Assembly (NCBI GenBank): GCA_900539945.1
Contig: UQDV01000007.1
Coordinates: 1 to 64,000, forward strand
DNA length: 64,000 nucleotides
Origin: an uncultured Faecalibacterium sp.
GTDB lineage: Bacteria; Bacillota; Clostridia; Oscillospirales; Ruminococcaceae
Reading direction: 5' to 3'
The position numbers and the translations under genes are program-made. Under the pieces are notes generated by a model. The model was not told the origin of the DNA, did not search any database, and was given only the letters and a program-made list of their open reading frames with translations. Of this stretch, positions 34,535 to 45,132 are shown piece after piece. Position 1 is the stretch's first letter; each line of letters starts with the position of its first letter.

Positions 34535-37500
34535 TTATTCGTCGAAACTCACTTCGTCGGAAGCAGGCTCTGCAGCAGCAGAGTTGTTGTCATCCAGCAC
34601 AGAAGGATCATCGAAGCCAGCATCGGCGTCCTTGATGTTGTAGTCGTTGAGCAGTTCGCTCTCCTGCACGACGTTCTCGGTACCGGCCACGTCACGCATG
34701 TCAAAGCCGGTCTCTTCGTCGTCAAAGTTCTGGCGCATGTCGATCTCATTGCCGTCCTTATCCTGGACCACGACGTCCAGACCCAGGGACTGCAGCTCCT
34801 TCAGCATAACGCGGAAGGACTCGGGGATGCCCGGCTGCGGGATAGGCTCGCCCTTGACGATGGCCTCGTAGGTCTTGACACGGCCCTCGACGTCATCGGA
34901 CTTGACGGTCAGGATCTCCTGCAGGGTGTAGGCTGCACCGTAAGCTTCCAGAGCCCAGACTTCCATTTCGCCGAAGCGCTGGCCGCCGAACTGGGCCTTG
35001 CCGCCCAGAGGCTGCTGAGTGACCAGAGAGTAGGGGCCGGTGGAACGAGCATGGATCTTATCATCGACCAGGTGATGCAGCTTGAGGTAGTACATATAAC
35101 CGACGGTAACGCGGTTGTCGAACTTCTCGCCGGTACGGCCGTCATAAACGGTGGTCTTGCCGTCGCGGTCCAGCTCGATCTTGGAGAAGTCGATGATGTG
35201 GCCCTTCTCACCCATGATCTTGGGCAGCTTGGTGGGATAAGCCGGAGCGTTCTCACCATGCCACATCTCGCGGGCGGTGTCGAAGGTGTCACCGATGTCG
35301 TTCTCACGGGCAGAGTCGAACACGGGGGTCATGACCTTGATGCCGCAGGCCTTGGCTGCATAGCCCAGGTTGACTTCCAGCACCTGACCGATGTTCATAC
35401 GGGAAGGCACGCCCAGGGGGTTCAGCACGATGTCCAGCGGGGTGCCGTCGGGCAGGTAGGGCATGTCCTCCTGCGGCAGGATGCGGGAAACGACACCCTT
35501 GTTGCCGTGACGGCCTGCCATCTTATCGCCAACGCTGATCTTGCGCTTCTGGGCGATGTAGCAGCGCACGACCTCGCGCACGCCGGGCTGCAGCTCGTCG
35601 CTGTTCTCCGGGGTGAACACCTTGACGTCCACGATGATGCCGTAAGCGCCGTGGGGCACACGCAGGGAAGTATCACGCACTTCGCGTGCCTTCTCGCCGA
35701 AGATGGCGCGCAGCAGGCGCTCCTCGGCGGTCAGCTCGGTCTCGCCCTTCGGGGTGACCTTGCCGACCAGAATATCGCCGCTCTTGACCTCGGCACCGAT
35801 GCGGATGATGCCGCGCTCGTCCAGATCCTTCAGAGCGTCCTCCGAGACGTTGGGGATATCACGGGTGATCTCCTCGGGTCCCAGCTTGGTGTCGCGGGAC
35901 TCCGTCTCGTACTCCTCAATATGAATGGAGGTGTACACGTCCTCGCGCACGATCTTCTCGTTCAGCAGGACGGCGTCCTCGTAGTTGTAACCTTCCCAGG
36001 TCATGAAGCCGATCAGGGCGTTCTTGCCCAGAGAGATCTCGCCGTTGCGCATGGCAGGGCCGTCGGCCAGCACCTGACCGGCCTTGACGCTCTCGCCCAC
36101 TTCCACGATGGGGCGCTGGTTGATGCAGGTGCCTGCGTTGGAGCGGGCAAACTTGACCAGAGCGTAATCCTCCAGCTCACCCTTGGTGTTGCGGACCACC
36201 ACATGGTCGGCATCCATCTTCTCCACGATACCGTCGTTCTTGGCCAGAACTGCAGTGCCGGAGTCGGTAGCTGCCTTGTACTCCATGCCGGTAGCAACGA
36301 TGGGCTGCTGGGTGACCATCAGAGGCACTGCCTGACGCTGCATGTTGGAACCCATCAGAGCACGGTTACAGTCATCGTTCTCCAGGAAGGGGATGCAGGC
36401 GGTTGCGACAGAAACCATCATTCGGGGCGAGACGTCCATGTAATCGACCTTCTCGGCGTCGATTTCCAGGATCTCATCGCGGCGGCGGGCAGAAACGCGG
36501 GGACGCACGAAGTGCTTGCCCTCGTCCAGCGGCTCGTTGGCCTGTGCCACAACGTACTCGTCCTCGACGTCAGCGGTCATATACTCGACCTCGTCGGTGA
36601 CGACCTGTTCCTTCAGGTTGCCGTTCTCGTCATAGATCTTCTTGACCTTGCGGTACGGAGCTTCCACAAAGCCGTACTCGTTGATCTTGGCGTAGGATGC
36701 CAGATAGGAGATCAGACCGATGTTGGGACCTTCAGGAGTCTCGATGGGGCACATACGGCCGTAGTGGCTGTAGTGAACGTCGCGGACCTCGAAACCTGCA
36801 CGGTCACGGCTCAGACCGCCGGGGCCCAGAGCGGACAGACGGCGCTTATGGGTCAGTTCAGCCAGCGGGTTGTTCTGATCCATGAACTGGGACAGCGGAG
36901 AAGAACCGAAGAACTCCTTGATGGCTGCCACCACCGGGCGGATGTTGATCAGAGCCTGCGGGGTGATGACGCTCTGATCCTGGCTCTGCAGGGTCATGCG
37001 TTCACGGATGACGCGCTCCATACGGGAGAAGCCGATGCGGAACTGGTTCTGCAGCAGCTCACCCACGCTGCGGATGCGGCGGTTGCCCAGGTGGTCGATA
37101 TCATCGGTGGTGCCGATGCCGTGGCCCAGGCCGTTCAGGTAGTTGATGGAAGCCAGAATGTCGGCCACGGTAACGGTGCGGCCGATCAGCTGGTCGTGGT
37201 TGCGGCGCAGCATTTCCTTCTGCTCTTCCACATCAGAAGTGGTATCGAGGATCTTCTTGATCTCGTCGAAGGAGCAGCGCTCGTTGATGCCGCACTCCTT
37301 CACGTCGAAGGAGAAGAAGCCCTGTGCGTCCACGCAGCCGTTGGTGATGACCTTGACCTTCTTGGACTCTTCCTTCAGGGCGTCCTCGATCTTCAGCACG
37401 ACCAGGTTCACACCGGCGTTGTCGGCCTTTTCAGCCATCTCGCGGGTGATCTTGGTATTGGCCTCGATCAGCACTTCGCCGGTCAGCGGGTCCACCACGT

Positions 37501-38380
37501 TCTCAGCGGCCACAAAGCCGATGATGCGGCGGGCCAGAGACAGCTTCTTGTTCATCTTATAGCGGCCGAACCGGGACAGATCGTAACGGCGCGGGTCGAA
37601 GAACAGCATGTTGATCTGGCTGGTAGCGGACTCTACCGTGGGAGGCTCGCCGGGGCGCAGCTTGCGGTAAACTTCCAGCAGGCCCTCGTCCTGGTTCTTG
37701 GTGGTATCCTTTTCCAGGGTGGCCAGGATGCGCTCGTCGTCGCCGAAGAAGTTCAGGATATCCTCATTGGTGGACAGGCCCAGTGCACGGCACAGCACGG
37801 TGACGGGCAGCTTGCGGTTCTTGTCGATGCGGACATAGAACACGTTGGAGGCATCGGTCTCATACTCCAGCCATGCGCCGCGGTTGGGGTTCATGGTGGC
37901 GCTGTACAGGTCGTTGCCCACCTTATCCTTGGCATCGCCGTAGAACACGCCGGGAGAACGGACCAGCTGGCTGACGATCGCACGCTCTGCACCGTTGATC
38001 ACAAAGGTGCCGGCGTCGGTCATCAGGGGGAAGTCACCCATGAAGATCTCCTGATCCTTCACCTCGCCGGTCTCCTTGTTCAGCAGACGGGCGGTGACGC
38101 GCAGGGGTGCTGCATAGGTCACGTCGCGCTCCTTGCACTCCTTGATGCTGTACTTCGGCTCCTTGTCGAGGCGGAAGTCCACAAAGCTCAGTGCCAGATT
38201 GCCGGTGTAGTCCTCAATGGTGCCGATGTCGTGGAAGACCTCCTTCAGGCCTTCGTCCAGGAACCACTGATACGAGTTCTTCTGGACCTCGATCAGGTTC
38301 GGCATACTGATGACTTCGTCGATGTGGGAGAAGCTCATGCGCTCGGTTTTGCCGAGCTTGACGGGCTTGACTTTCATCAT
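34535..38380 (-). CDS. rpoB: RNA polymerase subunit beta
   Basis: Beta (1281 aa) forms the catalytic pincer with beta'. The rifampicin pocket is wild type ([20 protein letters not shown] and [16 protein letters not shown]), followed by [17 protein letters not shown]. The C-terminal [24 protein letters not shown] is intact. A final acidic tail ([15 protein letters not shown]) is lineage-specific. I start at the ATGATG (38378-38380) with AAGGAG 11 nt before; an in-frame GTG four codons upstream overlaps the SD. Confidence 0.98.
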   Translation of the reverse strand: MMKVKPVKLGKTERMSFSHIDEVISMPNLIEVQKNSYQWFLDEGLKEVFHDIGTIEDYTGNLALSFVDFRLDKEPKYSIKECKERDVTYAAPLRVTARLLNKETGEVKDQEIFMGDFPLMTDAGTFVINGAERAIVSQLVRSPGVFYGDAKDKVGNDLYSATMNPNRGAWLEYETDASNVFYVRIDKNRKLPVTVLCRALGLSTNEDILNFFGDDERILATLEKDTTKNQDEGLLEVYRKLRPGEPPTVESATSQINMLFFDPRRYDLSRFGRYKMNKKLSLARRIIGFVAAENVVDPLTGEVLIEANTKITREMAEKADNAGVNLVVLKIEDALKEESKKVKVITNGCVDAQGFFSFDVKECGINERCSFDEIKKILDTTSDVEEQKEMLRRNHDQLIGRTVTVADILASINYLNGLGHGIGTTDDIDHLGNRRIRSVGELLQNQFRIGFSRMERVIRERMTLQSQDQSVITPQALINIRPVVAAIKEFFGSSPLSQFMDQNNPLAELTHKRRLSALGPGGLSRDRAGFEVRDVHYSHYGRMCPIETPEGPNIGLISYLASYAKINEYGFVEAPYRKVKKIYDENGNLKEQVVTDEVEYMTADVEDEYVVAQANEPLDEGKHFVRPRVSARRRDEILEIDAEKVDYMDVSPRMMVSVATACIPFLENDDCNRALMGSNMQRQAVPLMVTQQPIVATGMEYKAATDSGTAVLAKNDGIVEKMDADHVVVRNTKGELEDYALVKFARSNAGTCINQRPIVEVGESVKAGQVLADGPAMRNGEISLGKNALIGFMTWEGYNYEDAVLLNEKIVREDVYTSIHIEEYETESRDTKLGPEEITRDIPNVSEDALKDLDERGIIRIGAEVKSGDILVGKVTPKGETELTAEERLLRAIFGEKAREVRDTSLRVPHGAYGIIVDVKVFTPENSDELQPGVREVVRCYIAQKRKISVGDKMAGRHGNKGVVSRILPQEDMPYLPDGTPLDIVLNPLGVPSRMNIGQVLEVNLGYAAKACGIKVMTPVFDSARENDIGDTFDTAREMWHGENAPAYPTKLPKIMGEKGHIIDFSKIELDRDGKTTVYDGRTGEKFDNRVTVGYMYYLKLHHLVDDKIHARSTGPYSLVTQQPLGGKAQFGGQRFGEMEVWALEAYGAAYTLQEILTVKSDDVEGRVKTYEAIVKGEPIPQPGIPESFRVMLKELQSLGLDVVVQDKDGNEIDMRQNFDDEETGFDMRDVAGTENVVQESELLNDYNIKDADAGFDDPSVLDDNNSAAAEPASDEVSFDE

Positions 38381-38425
38381 AAAATCAACCACTCCTTACT
38401 TTTATACTCTACGGGATGTCGTATA

Positions 38426-38466
38426 CACGGGTCAAATTTGAGCAGACACACATAATTCGACCCGCG
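38426..38466 (-). promoter_or_regulatory. Hairpin in the rpoB leader
   Basis: CGGGTCGAATT and AATTTGACCCG can form an 11-bp stem with one G-U pair about 50 nt before rpoB. The leader is ~190 nt, long enough for post-initiation control; the mechanism is not evident. Confidence 0.4.
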
Positions 38467-38575
38467 TCGGAAGGAACGTTTCGGCGTTTTTCACAAACTT
38501 TGCGGTTTGACCCACTCAGCCGACCCCGGCGCATTCCTCTTTTAGGCGCATTAGTCCATTATGTGATACTAATGC

Positions 38576-38604
38576 AGTATACACCCCAAAAGTGCAGTTG
38601 TCAA
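38576..38604 (-). promoter_or_regulatory. rpoBC promoter
   Basis: Minus-strand perfect TTGACA (38599-38604), 17-bp spacer, TATACT (38576-38581). A second, weaker TTGACA-N17-AATAAA lies upstream (38648-38676). rplJL is not adjacent, so rpoBC has its own promoter here. The rest of the 38.4-38.8 kb gap holds nothing else I can support. Confidence 0.82.
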
Positions 38605-38789
38605 GCCATTTTTCACGATTTCTGTGCATTTTTTTGATTTTTGCCGGTTTATTCCGTACACCCGGCAGCGTGTCAATTTTCTTCGTTTTAGGGGTTGATA
38701 TTTTTATTTTGCACGTTCCATACCAAAACAGCCTTGTGCAATTTGTCTATCTTGTCTCTTGTATTCTGAAGTACGACTTCTTTGCACAC

Positions 38790-38828
38790 AAAAAAGCCTC
38801 CGAAAAATCCGCAGATTTTTCGGAGGCT
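38790..38828 (-). terminator. Terminator of dgt-dnaG-rpoD
   Basis: Minus-strand perfect 15-bp stem (38795-38809 with 38814-38828) followed by six T, 25 nt after the rpoD stop. Confidence 0.92.
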
Positions 38829-38852
38829 CCCTCTTATAATGTTATCAGCGCT

Positions 38853-39935
38853 TCACTCATCCAGATAATCCCGCAGGCGCTTGGCGCGGCTGGGATGCCG
38901 CAGCTTACGCAGGGCTTTGGCTTCGATCTGCCGCACCCGCTCCCGGGTCACGTTGAACTCCCGGCCCAGCTCTTCCAGCGTACGGGAGCGCCCGTCCTCC
39001 AGCCCGAAGCGCAGGGCGATCACCCGCTCTTCCCGGGGCGTCAAGCTCTTGAGCACGTTCATCAGTTCCCGGCGCAGCAGCTGCCGCCCGGCTTCGTCCA
39101 CTGGAATGCCCGCTTCCTCATCCTGGATGAAATCCTCCAGATGGGCATCCTCTTCCTCGCCCACCGGCGTTTCCAGACTGATGGGATCCTGTGCCAGCTG
39201 CAGCAGTTCCCGCACCCGGTCCGGTTCCAGATCCAGCTGCACGGCGATTTCCTCCACCGTGGGCTCCCGGCCATTTTTGCGCAGCAGCTCCCCTGCTGTC
39301 TTTTTGACCCGGTTGATGTTCTCCACCAGATGCACCGGAATGCGGATGGTACGGCCCTGGTCTGCAATCGCACGGGTAATGGACTGCCGGATCCACCAGG
39401 TGGCGTAGGTGGAAAACTTGAAGCCGCGCTCCGGCTCAAACTTTTCGGCCGCCTTCATCAGGCCGAGGTTTCCTTCCTGAATCAGGTCCAGAAACGGCAG
39501 CCCCCGCCCAACATAGCGCTTGGCCACCGACACCACCAGCCGCAGGTTGGCTTCGCTCAGAGCACGGCGAGCGTCGGCGTCCCCGGCCTGTGCGGCGCGG
39601 GCAAGGTCTGCTTCCTGCTGTACCGTAAGCAGCGGCACCCGGCCGATCTCCTTTAAATAGGTGTGCACTGGATCATCCAGCACCACGCCCTCGGCGGAGA
39701 GTTCGTGTTCCAGCTGACCAAGCTGCGTTTCGTCCAGCGGCGGAAGCTCCGCTTCCTCGTCCTCGGCAATGTGCACACCCCGGGCCTCCAGCGCTTCGTA
39801 CAGTTCATCCAGCCGGGCCACATCATAGTCCGCCTCGTCCATGGCGCGGCTGATCTGGTCCGGGGTCAGGGTCTTGCGCCGGGCGTGTGCCGCCAGCGTC
39901 CGGGCCAGTTCCTCGGTCTGCGACAATTTCTGCAT
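38853..39935 (-). CDS. rpoD: Primary sigma factor (sigma-A/RpoD)
   Basis: A 360-residue group 1 sigma. Region 1.1 is short and acidic (residues 1-70), region 1.2 begins at [18 protein letters not shown], regions 2.1-2.4 include [33 protein letters not shown] and [18 protein letters not shown], region 3 has [16 protein letters not shown], and region 4.2 is [31 protein letters not shown]. The promoters seen across this window (TTGACA/TATAAT, 17 bp) are its targets. Last gene of dgt-dnaG-rpoD, starting 49 nt after dnaG. Confidence 0.98.
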   Translation of the reverse strand: MQKLSQTEELARTLAAHARRKTLTPDQISRAMDEADYDVARLDELYEALEARGVHIAEDEEAELPPLDETQLGQLEHELSAEGVVLDDPVHTYLKEIGRVPLLTVQQEADLARAAQAGDADARRALSEANLRLVVSVAKRYVGRGLPFLDLIQEGNLGLMKAAEKFEPERGFKFSTYATWWIRQSITRAIADQGRTIRIPVHLVENINRVKKTAGELLRKNGREPTVEEIAVQLDLEPDRVRELLQLAQDPISLETPVGEEEDAHLEDFIQDEEAGIPVDEAGRQLLRRELMNVLKSLTPREERVIALRFGLEDGRSRTLEELGREFNVTRERVRQIEAKALRKLRHPSRAKRLRDYLDE

Positions 39936-39984
39936 GATTCCTGCTCCTTTCCTCTCCTGCTCCAGCCGGAGGGGAAAGCGGGCC

Positions 39985-41760
39985 TCATTCTTCTTCGCAC
40001 ACGAGCCCCTGCTTTTTTTCGCGCATCGACTGGAAGTAGCTGCTCAGTTCCTCGTTTGTCATGCTGGCCGCCTTGCTTGCCACGGGCATGCCCCGGGCAA
40101 TGCGGTCCAGATACAGCCGGATGTCATCCGGTGTACAGTTCACATCGCTGTATTGTGCCGCAAGATGGCTCAGTTCATTCAGGGCCTCCTCCCCGGCAAA
40201 AGCGTGCAGGGCGGTCAGGCTGATCTCCACGCCTTGCTCCCGGCACCGCAGCATGGCTTCATACAGCTCCTTCTGCTGGGGCTGGATGAACTGCTCTGCC
40301 GACAGCTGATCCTTGACCAGATCCAGATACTGCGGTTCCCGCAGGATGGCCGCCAGCAGACGCTGCTGTGCGCTGACGATGCCCAGTGCCTGGCTGCCGC
40401 CTGCTGTGTAGGACACCTTGATCTGGTTCATCTCACCGGACTGCAGCACGGCCTTTTTCTTTTCATAACGGCGCTTGCTGCCTACCCGTTTTACGGCCGT
40501 TTCCAGCTGGGTCATGATGGCGGTCTTGGAGATGTTGGTTTCCTCGGCCAGACGTCCGGCGTACACCTCCTGCTCCGTGGGGCTGGAGCGCTCAGCCAGC
40601 AAGTCCACCGCCTGCTTGACATACTCCAGCCGCTGGGCATCCTGCGAAAGGTCATACTGACTGCGCAGTCGTCCCAGACGGAAGTCCAGCGCATTGCCCA
40701 CGCCGTCCAGCAGTGCCTTGAAGCGCTCGGCGCCATACTTTTTGATGTACTCATCCGGGTCCTTGGCACCGGGGATCTGCAGCACGCCCACCTTGACCGG
40801 GCTGTTGCGGAACAGCTCCAGCGACCGCAGGGTGGCTTTCTGGCCCGCCTCGTCCGAGTCGTAGCTCAGGATGACTTCGTCCGCGTACTCGCTGATGAGC
40901 CGCACCTGATCCGGGGTCAGGGCCGTGCCGCAGGCACACACTGCTGTGTCGATGCCGGCCTGCTGCATGCTGATGACGTCCATATAGCCCTCGCACAGCA
41001 CGAACCGCCGGGACGCACTGCGCTTGGCGATCTGCAGCGCGAATACCGTGTCCGACTTGTGGTAGACCAGCGTTTCCGGGCTGTTGACGTATTTGGGCTT
41101 GGAGTCATCCAGCACGCGGCCGCCAAAGGCAATGATGTTGCCCCGCAGATCAAAAATGGGGGTCATCACCCGCTTCCAGAACAGGCAGTAGATCCGCCCG
41201 GACGGACTGCGCTTGAACAGACCACTGGCGTCCAGCTCCTGCTGATTGTAGCCCTTGTCGCGCAAAAACTGATACAGGGCCTGCCCGTCGTTGGGGGCAT
41301 AGCCCAGCCCGAACCGGACGATGGTCTTGTCGTCCAGGCCGCGCCGTCGCCAGTAGGCACGGGCCTGCCGGGCCTCCTCCACAGTGGAGTTGAGGCAGGC
41401 ATGGAAAAACCGTGCCGCCTCCTTGTTCATGGACAGGATGCGGCTGCGCATCCTGCCGGTCTTGTCGTCCTCCTGGGGCTCCGGCATCCCGGCCCGGGCC
41501 GCCAGCATCTTGACGGCCTCCGGGTAGTCGATGCTGTTGATCTTTTTGGCAAAGGTAATGGCATCGCCGCCGGCCCCGCAGCCAAAGCAGTAAAAGCTCT
41601 GGGTGTCCGGGTAGACGTAAAAGGAGGGCGATTTTTCACTGTGGAAGGGGCACAGCCCGCCGTACAGCCGTCCCTTGCGCTTGAGCTGCACATAGCTGCC
41701 CACCAACTCCACGATGTCGGTGCGGCGGGTCAGTTCCTCAATGTATTCGTGTGGGATCAT
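39985..41760 (-). CDS. dnaG: DNA primase
   Basis: DnaG (591 aa) makes RNA primers at the fork. The CHC2 zinc ribbon uses C37, H40, C58, C61 ([13 protein letters not shown] and [12 protein letters not shown]). The TOPRIM core has [18 protein letters not shown] and [15 protein letters not shown]. The C-terminal helicase-interaction domain begins around [19 protein letters not shown] lies upstream of ATG 41758-41760. It is 24 nt behind dgt. Confidence 0.98.
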   Translation of the reverse strand: MIPHEYIEELTRRTDIVELVGSYVQLKRKGRLYGGLCPFHSEKSPSFYVYPDTQSFYCFGCGAGGDAITFAKKINSIDYPEAVKMLAARAGMPEPQEDDKTGRMRSRILSMNKEAARFFHACLNSTVEEARQARAYWRRRGLDDKTIVRFGLGYAPNDGQALYQFLRDKGYNQQELDASGLFKRSPSGRIYCLFWKRVMTPIFDLRGNIIAFGGRVLDDSKPKYVNSPETLVYHKSDTVFALQIAKRSASRRFVLCEGYMDVISMQQAGIDTAVCACGTALTPDQVRLISEYADEVILSYDSDEAGQKATLRSLELFRNSPVKVGVLQIPGAKDPDEYIKKYGAERFKALLDGVGNALDFRLGRLRSQYDLSQDAQRLEYVKQAVDLLAERSSPTEQEVYAGRLAEETNISKTAIMTQLETAVKRVGSKRRYEKKKAVLQSGEMNQIKVSYTAGGSQALGIVSAQQRLLAAILREPQYLDLVKDQLSAEQFIQPQQKELYEAMLRCREQGVEISLTALHAFAGEEALNELSHLAAQYSDVNCTPDDIRLYLDRIARGMPVASKAASMTNEELSSYFQSMREKKQGLVCEEE

Positions 41761-41784
41761 GGATTTTCAAACGACCTTTCCGGT

Positions 41785-42783
41785 TTATAGAACATGCCAC
41801 TTCTGCGGCACAAAAAGCTCCTCAAAGGTACGGATGGCAAACTCGTCGCTCATACCGCTGATGTAGTCGGTCACCGCGCGGTCACGGCCTTCCTGATACG
41901 CCAGCTGAACGTAGAAATTGGACATCCGGTCGATGTGGTTCAGGTAGTAGTCATACAGCTCCCCGATCACCTTGTCCACCTTTTGTTCCTCGCGTTTGGC
42001 GGTTTTGTCCACATAGACGGTGGCGTACATGAAGTCCCGCAGGGCCAGAAAGGCCTCATTCTCCTCCGTACCCACCCGTATATTGCCGTCGCTATTGCGC
42101 AGGATGCTGTTGATCATGGTCGTGATGCGGGCGGATTTGGTGGTGCCCAGCACCGCGGTGCAGTCCCTTGGCAGGATGTCCGGGTCCAGCACACCGGCGC
42201 GCACGGCGTCCTCGATGTCGTGGTTGACGTAGGCGATCTGGTCTGCCATGCGTACGATGCGCCCTTCCGGGGTGGCAGCCCAGGTGCCTTTGGTGTGGGT
42301 CACGATGCCGTTGCGCACTTCCCAGCTCAGGTTGAGGCCCCTGCCCTCTTTTTCCAGCTTGTCCACCACCCGCAGGCTCTGCACATAATGCTTGAACCCG
42401 CCCGGGCAGAGCTGGTTGAGCGCCCGTTCTCCGGCGTGGCCAAAGGGCGTGTGGCCCAGGTCATGGGCCAGGCTGATGGCCTCGGTCAGGTCCTCGTTCA
42501 GGCGCAGGGCGCGGGCAATGGTGCGGGCGATCTGCGACACCTCCAGCGTATGGGTCAGCCGGGTGCGGTACAGGTCCCCTTCCGGGGACAGGAATACCTG
42601 GGTCTTTTGCTTCAGGCGGCGGAACGCCTTGCAGTGCAGCACCCGGTCGCGGTCACGCTGAAACACCGGGCGCAGCGGATCCTGCGGCTCCGGCACCGCC
42701 CGGCCGCGGCTGGCATCGCTGAAGGTCGCCCACGGTGCAAAGGTCAGGTGTTCGATCTCTTCGGTTCTCTGGCGCACATCCAT
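41785..42783 (-). CDS. dgt: dGTPase-like HD phosphohydrolase
   Basis: A 332-residue dNTP triphosphohydrolase-like protein. The HD motif residues are in RLTHTLEVSQIARTIAR (H) and ISLAHDLGHTPFGHAGE (HD), with IVRMADQIAYVNHDIEDAV giving the final Asp. The N-terminal VFQRDRDRVLHCKAFRRLKQKTQVF is the dGTPase signature. I start at ATG 42781-42783 with AAAGGGAGGGG upstream. It heads the dgt-dnaG-rpoD macromolecular-synthesis operon, an arrangement found in many Firmicutes. Confidence 0.95.
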   Translation of the reverse strand: MDVRQRTEEIEHLTFAPWATFSDASRGRAVPEPQDPLRPVFQRDRDRVLHCKAFRRLKQKTQVFLSPEGDLYRTRLTHTLEVSQIARTIARALRLNEDLTEAISLAHDLGHTPFGHAGERALNQLCPGGFKHYVQSLRVVDKLEKEGRGLNLSWEVRNGIVTHTKGTWAATPEGRIVRMADQIAYVNHDIEDAVRAGVLDPDILPRDCTAVLGTTKSARITTMINSILRNSDGNIRVGTEENEAFLALRDFMYATVYVDKTAKREEQKVDKVIGELYDYYLNHIDRMSNFYVQLAYQEGRDRAVTDYISGMSDEFAIRTFEELFVPQKWHVL

Positions 42784-42869
42784 GCTGGTCCCCTCCCTTT
42801 TGTGGTTCTTCTCCCCCCTTTCCACCGGAAATCCCGGCGCAGCCGATCCCACGCGCCGCGCCTGCGGCA

Positions 42870-42878
42870 ATTGTAGCA
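42870..42878 (-). promoter_or_regulatory. Extended -10 promoter of dgt-dnaG-rpoD
   Basis: TGC-TACAAT on the minus strand, about 90 nt before dgt; no clear -35. Confidence 0.5.
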
Positions 42879-42934
42879 CAACGGCCCTGTCGAAGGGGGA
42901 AGTTCTGTGTCAGCTCCTAAAATTCACTTGATTT

Positions 42935-43555
42935 TTAAAAAGGTGCGTAGAATGGCTCAGACACTGCTGCCTCCGCCCCGCCCCGGGTCAGCTCCCGCAG
43001 CTGTTCCAGCAGCGGACCTTCGGTGTGTTCCGGCATCTGCCAGCGCAGGGTGACCCGGTCGGCGAACTCCGGCGCAGCCTGCTTTGCCCCGGCGGCGTCG
43101 ATGAGCAGGGATGCCCGCTCGTAAAGAGAATAGTCCACCGTCATGTGCAGCTCCACCACACTGCGCACCGTGACCACCTCGGCATTTTCCAGCGCGCGGG
43201 CCGTGGCCGTGGTGTACGCACGCACCAGCCCGCCGGTGCCCAGCAGCACCCCGCCGAAGTAACGGGTGATCACCACGATCAGATCCGTCAGGCCGCTGTG
43301 CTGCAGCACCTCCAGTGCCGGGGTCCCGGCCGTTTTGGCCGGCTCGCCATCGTCGGAGTAGCGTTCCCGATTCCCCTCCCGCAGCCGGTAAGCATACACG
43401 TTGTGCCGCGCCGTGCGGTTGGCCGCGCGCACCTGCTCCAAGAATGCCACGGCGGCCTCCTCGCTGTCCGCAAAGGAGAGCTGCGCAATGAAGCGGCTCT
43501 TCTTCTCTTCGTATTCGCCCACGGCCGTACCGCGGATGGTCCGGTAATCCTCCAC
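42935..43555 (-). CDS. yigZ: YigZ/IMPACT family protein
   Basis: A 206-residue protein. The N-terminal UPF0029 half has KKSRFIAQLSFADSEEAAVAFLEQVRA, the conserved ARHNVYAYRLREGNRERYSDDGEPAKTAGTPALEVLQ and VVITRYFGGVLLGTGGLVRAYTTATARAL; the C-terminal DUF1949 ferredoxin-like half follows (EQLRELTRG). Eukaryotic IMPACT blocks GCN1; the bacterial role is unclear, with links to ribosome or peptidase function. The start is GTG 43553-43555 with AGGAGG 7 nt upstream. Confidence 0.93.
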   Translation of the reverse strand: MEDYRTIRGTAVGEYEEKKSRFIAQLSFADSEEAAVAFLEQVRAANRTARHNVYAYRLREGNRERYSDDGEPAKTAGTPALEVLQHSGLTDLIVVITRYFGGVLLGTGGLVRAYTTATARALENAEVVTVRSVVELHMTVDYSLYERASLLIDAAGAKQAAPEFADRVTLRWQMPEHTEGPLLEQLRELTRGGAEAAVSEPFYAPF

Positions 43556-43585
43556 AATGGTTCCTCCTGCGTGTTATTCAGAATC

Positions 43586-43613
43586 AGTATAACATAAAAC
43601 GTCATTTGTGCAA
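43586..43613 (-). promoter_or_regulatory. Promoter of yigZ
   Basis: Minus-strand TTGCAC (43608-43613), 16-bp spacer, TATACT (43586-43591) with TG one base upstream. Confidence 0.65.
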
Positions 43614-43616
43614 GTG

Positions 43617-43644
43617 AAAAGCCCGGCAGCTTTCGCTGCCGGGC
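43617..43644 (-). terminator. Terminator of the CAP-domain gene
   Basis: Minus-strand stem GCCCGGCAGC / GCTGCCGGGC with a GAAA tetraloop, followed by TTTTC. Confidence 0.82.
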
Positions 43645-43708
43645 TTTCCTCGCACACAACTTTTCAAGAAAGGGAGAAGGTATCTTGGGTATGATGATGA
43701 AGAGGATA

Positions 43709-44656
43709 TCACTTGGTGAAGATCTGGATCCACTGATGGCCCCAGGTGCTGCTGCTGTTGTAGTAGTAGCCAACGCCCATGGCACGGGCTTCAGGGTTCA
43801 GAATGTTGGCACGATGGCCTTCGGACTGCATCCAGGCATCCACGACCTCCTGCGGAGAAACGCTGCCCCAGGCGGCGTTCTCACCGGTGGGAGCTGCGGT
43901 CACGCCGTACTCCTTGAGCACGGTGAAGCACTTGCTGCCATCCGGACGGGTATGGGAGTTGACGGTAGCGATCTCTTCGGCACGCTTCTGTGCGGCAGCG
44001 GTCAGGTTGGCATCGCCCATCACCAGCGGGGTCAGGCCGTACTTTGCACGCTCGACATTGACCAGATTCAGCACTTCCTGACGGAAGTCATCGGTGTGAG
44101 AGTTTTCGGGGTAAGAGAAGATCAGCACCCAGTAGTTGCCGTAGGCACCGCCCTCATAGTGGCCGACACTCACGGTGGTGGCATCCGCATTCAGGATGCG
44201 CTCACGGGCGAAATCGAGGTTCATCCACTGGTCCATGGCGGAGTCCGGAGTGGACACGCCGGCCAGATAGTTCTCGCCAACGGACACATCGCCGATGCCG
44301 TTCTCGGCAAAAACGGTGAAGTCGCGCTGACCGTTGGGACGCACATAAGAATACGTGGTAGCCAGCTCTTCGGCACGCTCAGCAGCGGCGGCGTTGTGGG
44401 CGGCATCGCCCAGCTCCACGCTGTTCAGACCGGCCTTTGCACGGGCCTTGTTGATGAGCTTCAGGAAATCCTTCTGGTACATCTGGTCCTGTGCGCTGAT
44501 GTAGGAGTTTTCTTCGTCGATGTCCGCAGAAACCGACACAGTGCTCTGTGCAGCGCTCGCAGCCAGAGGCTTGAGCGGAGATGCGCAGCCAAACATCACA
44601 GCCAGCGTCATAGCAGCTGCCGCGATCTTCTGAACAGTGCGCATTTCGAGTTTCAT
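43709..44656 (-). CDS. Exported protein with two CAP/SCP domains
   Basis: A 315-residue secreted protein. Residues 1-37 form a signal peptide (KIAAAAMTLAVMFG then [14 protein letters not shown]); MFGC could act as a weak lipobox. Two CAP domains follow: FLKLINKARAKAGLNSVELG ... GVGHYEGGAYGNYWVLIFS-type end (to ~185) and LNLVNVERAKYGLTPLVMGD ... GVGYYYNSSSTWGHQWIQIFTK. Domain 2 has the usual SEGHRANILNPEA and HTRPDGSKCFTVL; domain 1 is more divergent (MNLDFARERILNADA), so it may be non-catalytic. Bacterial CAP proteins act at the envelope with unclear chemistry. AGGAGG precedes the ATG. Confidence 0.9.
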   Translation of the reverse strand: MKLEMRTVQKIAAAAMTLAVMFGCASPLKPLAASAAQSTVSVSADIDEENSYISAQDQMYQKDFLKLINKARAKAGLNSVELGDAAHNAAAAERAEELATTYSYVRPNGQRDFTVFAENGIGDVSVGENYLAGVSTPDSAMDQWMNLDFARERILNADATTVSVGHYEGGAYGNYWVLIFSYPENSHTDDFRQEVLNLVNVERAKYGLTPLVMGDANLTAAAQKRAEEIATVNSHTRPDGSKCFTVLKEYGVTAAPTGENAAWGSVSPQEVVDAWMQSEGHRANILNPEARAMGVGYYYNSSSTWGHQWIQIFTK

Positions 44657-45068
44657 AAGACATCCTCCTGATACAGCTTTTTGTATAAAAGCCGTTTTGC
44701 ATTTGATCGGTTGCGCGTTGCAAATCCGTTTTGCAACTCATGCGTTTCACAAGTGCAACTCTTGTGTCACAAGAGTATCACAAGAGCGTCTCATCGTCAA
44801 GGGGTTTTGCGCAATTTTTCGGGACAAAAATGCAAAAAATTCAAAAATCGGTCCGTTCAGAATCGTAACACAAGTGCAACATCATCCGGAAGTGTTTCCT
44901 TTTTCCGTTACGCTTGTGTTGCACTTCGAGTGCGTTTTCCGGGAAGTGCAACACATTTTTGTTCTTTTGCTCACTTTCCTCTCAAAAGTCCGACTTATCA
45001 AAAGTGCATATCATTGCATTCTTATTCATTTGATTGCATATTGTGCATTTTTCGCTTTTCCCGTACAC
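44657..45068. other. Repeat-rich non-coding region upstream of the CAP gene
   Basis: No gene is supported. Four AAGTGCAAC sites lie at 44752-44760, 44872-44880, 44918-44926 (inverted) and 44944-44952. A GTTGCAAA/TTTGCAAC dyad is at 44717-44737. The region is AT-rich at 44.81-45.06 kb. Confidence 0.6.
44748..44800 (-). promoter_or_regulatory. CAP gene promoter with overlapping repeats
   Basis: Minus-strand TTGACG (44795-44800), 17-bp spacer, TACTCT (44772-44777). TCACAAGAG occurs twice, 11 bp apart (44767-44775, 44778-44786), over the -10, and CACAAG-TGCAACT-CTTGTG (44748-44766) covers the start point. Confidence 0.6.
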
Positions 45069-45109
45069 AAAAAAAGACACCGCGCCCTGCATTTCTGCAA
45101 AGCGCGGTG
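45069..45109 (-). terminator. Terminator of the TSCPD gene
   Basis: Minus-strand stem CACCGCGC ... GCGCGGTG extended by TGCA pairs, followed by TCTTTTTTTG. Confidence 0.88.
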
Positions 45110-45132
45110 CCCGCGTTTCGATCGGTTTCCGG

